Part shown: positions 1-6,001 of the stretch, piece by piece
Position numbering within the stretch: position 1 is the stretch's first letter
Layout: the number at the start of each line of letters is the position of its first letter
DNA from: Phycisphaeraceae bacterium
Lineage (GTDB): Bacteria > Planctomycetota > Phycisphaerae > Phycisphaerales > UBA1924
Length of the DNA stretch: 6,001 nt
Direction: 5' to 3'
NCBI GenBank assembly: GCA_009827205.1
Contig: WUAK01000177.1
Location: 1 to 6,001, forward strand
Notes under the pieces: model-generated
Databases searched by the model: none
Seen by the model: only the letters and a program-made list of their open reading frames with translations
Told to the model about the DNA's origin: nothing
Made by a program: the position numbers and the translations under genes

Positions 1-14
1 TGCTCTTCCGATCT
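1..14 (-). other. Residual Illumina TruSeq adapter at contig edge
   Basis: The minus strand of these bases reads AGATCGGAAGAGCA, the start of the Illumina TruSeq read-through adapter. An exact 14-base match placed precisely at the end of the sequence is very unlikely by chance. It is a library artefact rather than genomic DNA. The last base, position 14, could be the ligation A-tail. Genomic sequence therefore starts at about base 15. Confidence 0.93.
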
Positions 15-2811
15 CGCGGTTTATCCAGTTGCTCTCTTCATCATCCGCGAACATCACGAGCCAATCGCCGGGCTCGTAGTGCTTCTCCTCAAGCGGCGCG
101 ATCCACACGTTTCTATACCGCACCGGCCCCTCAGCCATGGAAACATGATCTTGCAGACGCAGCGGTCCGATCTGAAAGTCCAAGCCATCTGCAGGCTTCT
201 CGGCGTTGTTGGCGCCGCTGCCCGTGCCATGAGGGAGTTCGATGTTGTTGTGGATAAGCCTCCCGTTCCAGTAGACCGTGACTCTGGCGGGTTCGGTTTT
301 GACGCCGTTCTTGAAGCGAGGCGCACGGAACCAGATGTCGTACGCCTGCCACGTGTCTGGGCCGGTCGAGGCGTTCACATCGGCGGGTTTGATGCCATAG
401 ATCGCACCGGCCTCGTTGTCGGCAAGAGGTTCATCGCCGACTTTGGTACCCAGCACCTGAATTTCGTAACGATCGTGCAGATACACACCCGAATTGCCAG
501 CCATCTGTCCCATGCCACCGCTCGGGCTTAGCCACTCGACATGCAGCCTTGCATCACCAAACTCCGTGGCCGACACCAGATCGCCGGAGCCACTGCCCAC
601 AGACATCCCATCTACAGCGGCGATTAAATCGGCCTGTGTCAGGGATTGCGGGGGGAACGGACTTCCCTCGTGCCGCATCGTTGCCGAGTGCCCAACACCG
701 ATGAGAGTTACCGCATCTCCCCGGGGAAGCACTCCGATACCCAACGCTTCGGGTTTCACCTCGACATTTCCGAGCGACGAAGGCTCGTGCCCTGCTGTCG
801 CGGGGATCGCATTGAGCGTATACCACGCCTCGGTCGACCAGATCTCCTCACCGTCGAGACTTGTCGGATCTGTATGAATGTGATAACACCGCCCCGGCAC
901 AAGATCGGCAACTTCGATCTCAACGACCAACCCATCAGCATGCACAACGGCACGCGATACAGCGTGCTCTCGTTCGTCCACCTTCGGTCCGCCGTACTCA
1001 ACAGTTGGTGCGTAGGTCCACGAAGTGACCGCGAAGCTATCGGCCTCTTCGAGCCACACCGTGTCGATCGGCTTGGTGAACTCGATGCGGAAACCATCGG
1101 GAGTCGCGCGCACGCTGCGCATTTCAAAGGCAACATGACCGTTCGGCGTCAGACGCTGCAGCCCGTGCTGCGTCCCCCGCCAATTCCAGTTGCCACCCGC
1201 TCCTATCCCGCCAACATAGAGCGAGCCGTCAGGGCCCCACGCCATGCGATTGACGCCTGACTCGAGCCCCTGAGTGAACCGAAATAGTGCCCCCTGGAGC
1301 TGCCCGTTAACTCGCTCGAGTTCGATCCGGCGAACGCCGCCCGCGGTGAGTTCACCCACGAGCAACTGGCCGTCGTACAACCCTCCCTCCATAAGCAACG
1401 GCTGGGTCGGTGAGTTGCTGACCTCGTTTTGCGGCATCAGCACACTGGCAGGCGTGCGTGGATAGTTGCCAAGCGCGCTAGGAGCACCGCCGCTGGGGAA
1501 CCGCTCGGCGAGCTTGGGTACAAAGTTGGTCCAGTTGTAGTGACCATAAAAACGCCACGGGATCAGTTCGCCTAGTTGATTCGTGGGCATCCATGTACCC
1601 TGATTGTCGAGATAAACCATCGACCCATCGTCAGTCCACCCCAGGCCGTTGGGTGTCCGCAGCCCACCAACCAAAGCCCTCGTATCACCCGTTTCGATAT
1701 CGATCTCGATAAGGCATCCCCTCAACGGCCCATTAGGCCCAGCGTTGTGCAGCATGCCTTCCCAGTCCGGCGGCGCCATCGCGGTCGAGAGCGCGGTGTA
1801 GAGCTTCCCGTCGCGATGCAACAGGCCCATCGTGAACTGGTGATAGTTCCAGCCCTCCCAACCATTGCCAACAATCTCGTGCGTCTCGTAGAAACCATCC
1901 CCGTCGTTGTCCAGAAGTCGCTCTACAGCCCGCCGATTCGCGACATACAACACGCCGTCGACCACACAGAGCCCGAGGGGTTCATACAGCCCGCCAGCGA
2001 TCCGGGTAATCGTCACATCGTTGGGGTCAGCCGCATCGAGATTCCCGATCGCAAACAGTGAGTCTGGCTCTTTGCTCTCGATGTCTGGCAGCGCAACCTC
2101 GTCACGCTGTAGAGGATCAAAGGTGCCAATCACAAGGCGACCATCTGGCAGGAATGCCATCGCACCGACCTTGGGTTCGTACCCATCAGGACGAACCGTT
2201 GAGAGCGTCCATCCGGGATGAACACCGATCAATGGTGCCATATCGCCAGGCCGCCGTTCTCCCTCAACCCGTTTGATGCCAGGAGAGGTAACGCGCGTGA
2301 TGTCCTGTTCGGTCCGAAGATTCGCTTCGCCCAGTACCGTGAATGCGTCAGCTCCCGGCGGCCGCCACTCTAGCCGAAGCTCCCGCCCCCCACCGCTGTC
2401 AAAGTGCTCAATCCTCAGCGAGTGCGTACCGGAGGCAAGTTCAATTCCCTCAACCTCGACCGCAGTCGCCGCGTGCCGACCATCGTGATCGAGCACAACC
2501 TCATCGCCTATGTACAACCGGGAGCCGTCGTCGCTGGTCAAGCGAAACGCGTGCGCCCCTGCTCTCTCGACGAGCAGCTCGCCGAGTACATGGGTCACAA
2601 ACGGAGCACTAAGACCTCCGAAGTCATCGTATGTAAAGTCAATGCGGGCACGGAGCGAGTCATGGTTCGGTGTCTGCTCGCCGGCAACCGTCGGAATAAC
2701 CTCCGGCTCCTGACTCACCTGATAAACCCGAAACGTGACGCCAGGGTCAGTCTGACCAGAAGCGGTAAACGCCATGAGCCACAGCATCACAGTAAACAGT
2801 GCATTGTGCAT
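1..2811 (-). CDS. Secreted PA14 / PVC-type dehydrogenase beta-propeller / DUF1080 multidomain protein, 3' end missing
   Basis: Likely exported carbohydrate-active protein. I translated 937 uninterrupted codons from ATG 2811 to the left edge. An in-frame TAG at 2824-2826 makes this the most upstream ATG, with a weak AGGA 10 bases before it. Residues 1-20 are a signal peptide (core ALFTVMLWLMAF). About 50-155 resemble a PA14 domain (TSDDGSRLYIGDEVVLDHDG). About 195-560 match the PVC-type glucose/sorbosone dehydrogenase-like propeller (WNYHQFTMGL, RTPNGLGW, GLQRLTPNGHVAFEM), with an EF-hand-like loop DNDGDGFYETHE at 301-312. About 563-670 are an Ig/CopC-like segment ending in the family-typical WYTLNAIP. 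About 724-908 are DUF1080 (3-keto-disaccharide hydrolase family): GNSGVYLHDRYEIQVLG, YWNGRLIHNN, GPLRLQDH, RYRNVWIAPL. No CxxCH haem motif is present in the visible part. Enzyme activity and substrate are inferred from family. Codons 933-937 come from adapter, so the true end is unknown. Confidence 0.9.
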   Translation of the reverse strand, partial: MHNALFTVMLWLMAFTASGQTDPGVTFRVYQVSQEPEVIPTVAGEQTPNHDSLRARIDFTYDDFGGLSAPFVTHVLGELLVERAGAHAFRLTSDDGSRLYIGDEVVLDHDGRHAATAVEVEGIELASGTHSLRIEHFDSGGGRELRLEWRPPGADAFTVLGEANLRTEQDITRVTSPGIKRVEGERRPGDMAPLIGVHPGWTLSTVRPDGYEPKVGAMAFLPDGRLVIGTFDPLQRDEVALPDIESKEPDSLFAIGNLDAADPNDVTITRIAGGLYEPLGLCVVDGVLYVANRRAVERLLDNDGDGFYETHEIVGNGWEGWNYHQFTMGLLHRDGKLYTALSTAMAPPDWEGMLHNAGPNGPLRGCLIEIDIETGDTRALVGGLRTPNGLGWTDDGSMVYLDNQGTWMPTNQLGELIPWRFYGHYNWTNFVPKLAERFPSGGAPSALGNYPRTPASVLMPQNEVSNSPTQPLLMEGGLYDGQLLVGELTAGGVRRIELERVNGQLQGALFRFTQGLESGVNRMAWGPDGSLYVGGIGAGGNWNWRGTQHGLQRLTPNGHVAFEMRSVRATPDGFRIEFTKPIDTVWLEEADSFAVTSWTYAPTVEYGGPKVDEREHAVSRAVVHADGLVVEIEVADLVPGRCYHIHTDPTSLDGEEIWSTEAWYTLNAIPATAGHEPSSLGNVEVKPEALGIGVLPRGDAVTLIGVGHSATMRHEGSPFPPQSLTQADLIAAVDGMSVGSGSGDLVSATEFGDARLHVEWLSPSGGMGQMAGNSGVYLHDRYEIQVLGTKVGDEPLADNEAGAIYGIKPADVNASTGPDTWQAYDIWFRAPRFKNGVKTEPARVTVYWNGRLIHNNIELPHGTGSGANNAEKPADGLDFQIGPLRLQDHVSMAEGPVRYRNVWIAPLEEKHYEPGDWLVMFADDEESNWINREIGRA

Positions 2812-2880
2812 AGTGCTCGGATCCTACTACCCAGGAACCTCAGCCGCCAATCGCCAGCGGCTTGCCTCTGCACCGACCCA

Positions 2881-2922
2881 ATTCGCTGCCAGTTCAGTGA
2901 CGTAGTGGCGTAGCGAATCGCT
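2881..2922. repeat. Nested inverted repeats, possible operator
   Basis: ATTCGCT (2881-2887) is the perfect reverse complement of AGCGAAT (2912-2918). One G-T and one further G-C pair extend the pairing to nine positions. The right arm also lies in a separate compact palindrome, AGCGA-A-TCGCT, at 2912-2922. The result is three related TCGCT-type half-sites within 42 bases, midway between two divergent starts. This geometry suits a dimeric regulator with two sites, but short palindromes can occur by chance and no regulator is encoded in the window. Confidence 0.4.
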
Positions 2923-3052
2923 CGCGGGTTGAATGGCTGATCTTCAAGAGTCCAGCCTGATATTGAATCCGCCCAGGTAGATAATTTAAGTCTGTGTTGC
3001 AATTTGCTCCGTCGGTTTTCGTTGTGCCGATATCCACCCACACAAATATTGC

Positions 3053-3060
3053 GGTAGAAG
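3053..3060 (+). promoter_or_regulatory. Weak ribosome binding site for the sulfatase gene
   Basis: GGTAGAAG ends five bases before ATG 3066, giving a modest purine-rich Shine-Dalgarno-like site. The alternative in-frame GTG at 2994 has no comparable site, and starting there would bury the signal peptide behind 24 extra residues. This supports ATG 3066 as the start. Confidence 0.35.
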
Positions 3061-3065
3061 CTTCT

Positions 3066-5453
3066 ATGATATTGCGTAAATTCATCACTACTCAGAATTT
3101 GGTAAGCACGTACTTGCTCATATCTGCAGTGATCATGTTTGCAGGAGATGTCGTACAGGCACAGGTCGATGCTGCCGCGCAACGACCGAATATCGTATTC
3201 ATGCTTGTCGATGATCAATCATGGTCTGGTACCTCGGTCCAGCCTCATCCTGATGTCCCATCAGACTCTGGGATGCCATTCAGGACACCGAATCTCGAAC
3301 AGTTCGCGGCTGAGTCGATTAGGTTCTCCGCCGCATACGCCCCCGCGCCGGTCTGTGCACCAAGCCGGGCCAGCATCGCTACAGGCCGGAATCCCGCACG
3401 CCTTGGCTGGACCACTGTTGCGCAACCCCGAACCGCGTCAACGAGCCAGCAGCTTGTCCCCCCCGATAGCCGCCGGGCCCTTCGTGATGCCGATGTAACG
3501 ATTGCTGCAGTTCTTCAGCAAGCAGGGTACCAGACAGCGCACTTTGGAAAGTGGCACCTGGGCGGGGGTGGCCCTGAAGCGCACGGATTCGATGTGAGTG
3601 ACGGCGATTTAGGTAATGAAGCGGCGAGTCAATACACCGATCCTAATCCTGTTGACATATTTGGCATGGCAAAACGAGCAGAGCAATTCATGCAACGCTC
3701 GCGAGAAAGTGATCATCCCTTCTTTATCCAACTATCTTGGCTCGCACTCCACTCGCCGCAGAATACTCTCGAATCGACCAAGCTCGAGTACGCCGAAATG
3801 CCCGAAATACGCGGCCGCCAGCGTAATCGTCTCGCGATCACCGAAGACCTTGATACAGGTGTAGGACTTGTGCTCGATTCTATCGAACGACTCGGTTTAT
3901 CGGAAAACACGTATGTCATTTACATGTCTGACAATGGCGGTGACCCGAGTGAAACGGCTCCGTTGAGCGGTGGTAAGGGTGGCCTGCAAGAGGGAGGCAT
4001 CCGGGTACCACTCATAATCCGCGGTCCCGGGATTGAACCGAACTCATGGAGCCACGAGCCTGTGATTGGCTATGACTTGTTCCCTACGTTCGCCGAGTGG
4101 GCGGGGATCAATGTGCAGCGTGACTTCGACTCCGCTTTGGATGGTAATTCTCTTGCCAGTGCAGCAAGTGGCAGGGTTGATACAGTCGACCGTCCACTAT
4201 CTGGCCTTGTCTTTCATTTCCCCCACTACCAAGGTGACTACACGCCGGTATCAGCTTTGGTCACTGAACAATACAAACTAATACTCAACTACGAATCAGA
4301 TTCAATTGCACTATTCGATCTAAAGAACGATATTGGTGAAGAGATCGATCTTGCCGAGGAATTGCCCACCACGGCCTTGGGATTCAGGAATCAACTCGAA
4401 CAAGCACTCCAGTCGCTCGGCGCGGCGATGCCTTCTAGCAACACTGCTTTCGATCCCACAAATGTTGAACGGCTGAATCAACAGCCAAGGGCAAGGGAAC
4501 GAGAACAAAGGCAGCGTAATCGAGGTGATCAGGACGCACGGCCACGCGGGCGCGGACGTGGTGATATCGATGGGCGCCAGGTTGACCGTGGGCAAATCGA
4601 AAACAATGCCGAGCCCACACCTCCCCCCGAAGTCACACCTAGCGTTTCCATTACTATTGATAATGGCTTTCGAGTGATCAGCGCAAATGGCCTTCCTTCC
4701 CACGATACTGGCAGATTCCCAAACCGGCACAATCCGCACTCGATCGGTGTCCAGTCGCACACCTATCGTATGCCGCTCGTACCGGTTATGGCCGAGTCAC
4801 CTATTCCATCAGCAGGTGAATTCGGAATTGGTGTCAATGGTGTCATCATGGACGCAGGCACTGGTGAGTTCTGGACAGCCGAAAGCGCCCGAGTCTTCGG
4901 GGCCCGCTCACTGTGGAATTACGAAGCTCTTGGTGGAGGCATTAACCTAGGGTTAGACCATCACAACGCGCACGTTCAAGGCTCAGGCAAATACCACTAC
5001 CACGGAATGCCCGAGGGGCTTATCCACTCCCAGTCGCATGAACTGAATCGAAATTTCATGATCCATATTGGATGGGCTTTCGACGGATTCCCTATCTACG
5101 CAGGCATGGGCTATAGCGATCCGATGGACGCTAATTCTGAACTCCAGCCATTGCGATCTAGCTACAGGCTTAAAGAAGACGAACGCCCCGATCCCCCTGC
5201 CGGGCCGGGTGGGCGTCATGATGGCACGTTTGGCCACGATTGGGAGTTTATTGAAGCACTCGGCGATCTCGATGAGTGCAACGGACGCTACGGCGTTACA
5301 CCCGAGTTTCCGGAAGGAACGTACTACTACGTTATAACCGAGGAATTTCCATCAATCCCGCGCTACTGGCGAGCAACGCCTGATCCTTCCAGCCTCCGAC
5401 AAAACAGGGAACGCCGACGCACACAACCTGGTGGGCCCTCTCAAGATCGATAG
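3066..5453 (+). CDS. Secreted type I sulfatase fused to a C-terminal YHYH domain (795 aa)
   Basis: Predicted exported sulfatase that hydrolyses sulfate esters using formylglycine. ATG 3066 is followed by a basic n-region, a hydrophobic core (STYLLISAVIMFAG) and a probable cleavage after VQA near residue 33. The sulfatase domain spans about 40-370. It holds NIVFMLVDD (metal Asp49/Asp50), CAPSR with the formylglycine Cys at 97, FGKWHLG (Lys162, His164), LALHSP (His229), MSDNGG (Asp289/Asn290) and SGGKGG (Lys304), so every expected catalytic element is present. A small C-terminal sulfatase region runs to about 455. An Arg/Gly/Asp/Gln-rich linker with a PTPPP stretch (about 470-522) leads to a YHYH domain at about 530-775. 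That domain has a His-rich cluster including KYHYHGMPEGLI (YHYH 643-646) and the family-like DLDECNGRYGVTPEFPEGTYYY. The function of YHYH domains is not established. Activation needs a formylglycine-generating enzyme encoded elsewhere. Hand-counted GC is lower than in the neighbours. Confidence 0.93.
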   Translation: MILRKFITTQNLVSTYLLISAVIMFAGDVVQAQVDAAAQRPNIVFMLVDDQSWSGTSVQPHPDVPSDSGMPFRTPNLEQFAAESIRFSAAYAPAPVCAPSRASIATGRNPARLGWTTVAQPRTASTSQQLVPPDSRRALRDADVTIAAVLQQAGYQTAHFGKWHLGGGGPEAHGFDVSDGDLGNEAASQYTDPNPVDIFGMAKRAEQFMQRSRESDHPFFIQLSWLALHSPQNTLESTKLEYAEMPEIRGRQRNRLAITEDLDTGVGLVLDSIERLGLSENTYVIYMSDNGGDPSETAPLSGGKGGLQEGGIRVPLIIRGPGIEPNSWSHEPVIGYDLFPTFAEWAGINVQRDFDSALDGNSLASAASGRVDTVDRPLSGLVFHFPHYQGDYTPVSALVTEQYKLILNYESDSIALFDLKNDIGEEIDLAEELPTTALGFRNQLEQALQSLGAAMPSSNTAFDPTNVERLNQQPRAREREQRQRNRGDQDARPRGRGRGDIDGRQVDRGQIENNAEPTPPPEVTPSVSITIDNGFRVISANGLPSHDTGRFPNRHNPHSIGVQSHTYRMPLVPVMAESPIPSAGEFGIGVNGVIMDAGTGEFWTAESARVFGARSLWNYEALGGGINLGLDHHNAHVQGSGKYHYHGMPEGLIHSQSHELNRNFMIHIGWAFDGFPIYAGMGYSDPMDANSELQPLRSSYRLKEDERPDPPAGPGGRHDGTFGHDWEFIEALGDLDECNGRYGVTPEFPEGTYYYVITEEFPSIPRYWRATPDPSSLRQNRERRRTQPGGPSQDR

Positions 5454-5497
5454 ACGAGAAGCCTGGATTCGATTCTTTGCTGCCCTTGTGCTGCTGA

Positions 5498-5511
5498 TTG
5501 GACACATCCAA
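5498..5511. repeat. Small hairpin in the convergent gap
   Basis: TTGGA-CACA-TCCAA forms a perfect five-base-pair stem with a four-base loop, 45 bases after the sulfatase stop. No T-run follows it on the plus strand, so it is a poor intrinsic terminator by itself. It may simply protect the transcript end or be chance. Confidence 0.25.
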
Positions 5512-5533
5512 ACGAAAATGCAGCTTTGGCTGC
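5511..5533 (-). terminator. Weak candidate terminator for proS
   Basis: Read on the minus strand, a GCAGC-CAAA-GCTGC hairpin (5520-5533) is followed by ATTTTCGTTT. It lies about 47 bases beyond the proS stop, in the 126-base gap between two convergent genes. The stem is only five pairs and the T-tract is interrupted, so the call is tentative. Rho-dependent or overlapping bidirectional termination is equally possible. Confidence 0.35.
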
Positions 5534-5579
5534 TCACTGTCCGAATTGCTACGTAATCAAAGTCATGTAAGGCCTATGA

Positions 5580-6001
5580 CTAATTGCCTACGAGTTTGGA
5601 TATTGCCTCCTGCACAACATGCGGCATCTCGACTAGTCGCCCCTTGCCCTCTTCCCCGCGGAGCTTGAACTCCACCGAGTCCTGCTCAAGAGCCTTGTCG
5701 CCGATCGTCAGGCGAACGGGGATACCGATCAGGTCGGCGTCCTTGAACTTCACGCCCGGGCGTTCCTTTCGGTCATCGACGAGCACATCCACGCCCTCGT
5801 CGGCGAGCTTCTCGGACAGATCGTGGGCGACCTTGGCGTGCTCGGGCTTATCAGGGTCCATGACCGTGATCACGACGTGGTACGGCGCGATCGGGACGGG
5901 CCAGATGATGCCCGAGTCGTCGTGACTCATCTCGACCGTCGCCGCGACGGTTCGGCTCACACCGATGCCGTAACAACCCCTGATCACGGTCTGCTTCAGA
6001 T
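5580..6001 (-). CDS. proS: Prolyl-tRNA synthetase, C-terminal part (5' end beyond window)
   Basis: Class II aminoacyl-tRNA synthetase that charges tRNA-Pro with proline in the cytoplasm. The visible 139 codons run from the right edge to TAG at 5580-5582. They begin with the end of the catalytic core, including motif 3 (GCYGIGVSRT with its conserved Arg), then SGIIWPVPIAPYHV. The C-terminal anticodon-binding (HGTP_anticodon) domain follows, with the hallmark VDDRKERPGVKFKDADLIGIP and a TIGDKAL strand. The protein ends soon after this domain, as in bacterial-type ProRS, with no zinc-binding C-terminal extension of the eukaryote/archaeal type. The GTG at 5985-5987 is an internal Val codon, since conserved sequence continues upstream of it; the real start is outside the window. 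The gene faces the sulfatase gene across a 126-base convergent gap and is GC-rich (about 65% in one 60-base sample). Confidence 0.96.
   Translation of the reverse strand, partial: LKQTVIRGCYGIGVSRTVAATVEMSHDDSGIIWPVPIAPYHVVITVMDPDKPEHAKVAHDLSEKLADEGVDVLVDDRKERPGVKFKDADLIGIPVRLTIGDKALEQDSVEFKLRGEEGKGRLVEMPHVVQEAISKLVGN

Larger units (their letters stand above)
2812..3065. promoter_or_regulatory. Shared divergent intergenic control region
   Basis: These 254 bases separate two divergently transcribed secreted-protein genes, so both promoters should lie here. No strong TTGACA/TATAAT pair was found. The best plus-strand candidate is TTGTGC (3022-3027), 17 bases, then AATATT (3045-3050), which is weak and would leave a 15-base leader. 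AT-rich GATAATTT at 2980-2987 is another possible -10-like element without a good -35. Operator-like palindromes lie at 2881-2922. No convincing ORF or RNA gene occupies the gap. Confidence 0.55.

Noticed and set aside
79..2713. Series of plus-strand open frames, up to about 204 codons, across the left gene
   Set aside because: All are antisense to a single 937-codon minus-strand frame with clear domain matches. Their Arg/Pro/Ser-rich translations are typical shadows of a GC-rich gene.
2799..2819. Three quasi-tandem 7-base units (GTGCATT, GTGCATA, GTGCTCG) at the left gene's start codon
   Set aside because: Too short and imperfect to call a repeat element; most of it is constrained by the start codon and signal peptide coding.
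2994..3065. Upstream in-frame GTG start that would add 24 residues to the sulfatase
   Set aside because: There is no ribosome binding site before it, and it would place the signal peptide in the interior. ATG 3066 has a purine-rich site and begins directly with a normal signal peptide.
2787..3218. Minus-strand 143-codon open frame across the divergent gap
   Set aside because: It overlaps the signal peptide and first sulfatase motif of the plus gene and the start of the left gene. The translation shows no recognisable domain, so it is a chance frame.
4320..4760. Minus-strand 146-codon frame opposite the sulfatase linker
   Set aside because: It is antisense to the linker and YHYH boundary of the sulfatase gene, with no family signature and no plausible start context.
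5584..5925. Plus-strand 113-codon frame over proS
   Set aside because: It is antisense to conserved prolyl-tRNA synthetase motifs and has no recognisable product.

Overview
The window looks like the end of a contig from a marine or environmental planctomycete-like bacterium (Planctomycetota, possibly Phycisphaerae). The lineage call is inference: the sorbosone-dehydrogenase-like propeller with PA14 and DUF1080 modules, next to a secreted type I sulfatase with a YHYH module, is typical of Planctomycetota/Verrucomicrobiota genomes. No rRNA or other marker is present apart from a bacterial-type prolyl-tRNA synthetase. The first 14 bases match the Illumina TruSeq adapter, so base 1 is almost certainly an assembly edge.

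Layout: three genes and two short intergenic gaps. (1) Bases 1-2811, minus strand: a long secreted multidomain protein with signal peptide, PA14, PVC-type dehydrogenase beta-propeller, Ig-like/CopC-like segment and DUF1080 (3-keto-disaccharide hydrolase) domain. It is open to the left edge over 937 codons with no stop. (2) Bases 2812-3065: a 254-base divergent intergenic region with operator-like palindromes. (3) Bases 3066-5453, plus strand: a secreted sulfatase with an intact formylglycine motif, joined by an Arg/Gly-rich linker to a C-terminal YHYH domain. (4) Bases 5454-5579: a convergent gap with two small hairpins. (5) Bases 5580-6001, minus strand: the C-terminal part of prolyl-tRNA synthetase (proS), running off the right edge.

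The two secreted proteins are divergently transcribed from a shared control region and may be co-regulated. A plausible but unproven joint role is breakdown of sulfated polysaccharide in the periplasm or outside the cell. The sulfatase would remove sulfate esters. The propeller/DUF1080 protein could oxidise a sugar to a 3-keto form and then cleave the glycosidic bond. proS is a housekeeping gene on the other side of a convergent junction and is unlikely to be functionally linked. No mobile element, CRISPR array, tRNA or rRNA was seen.
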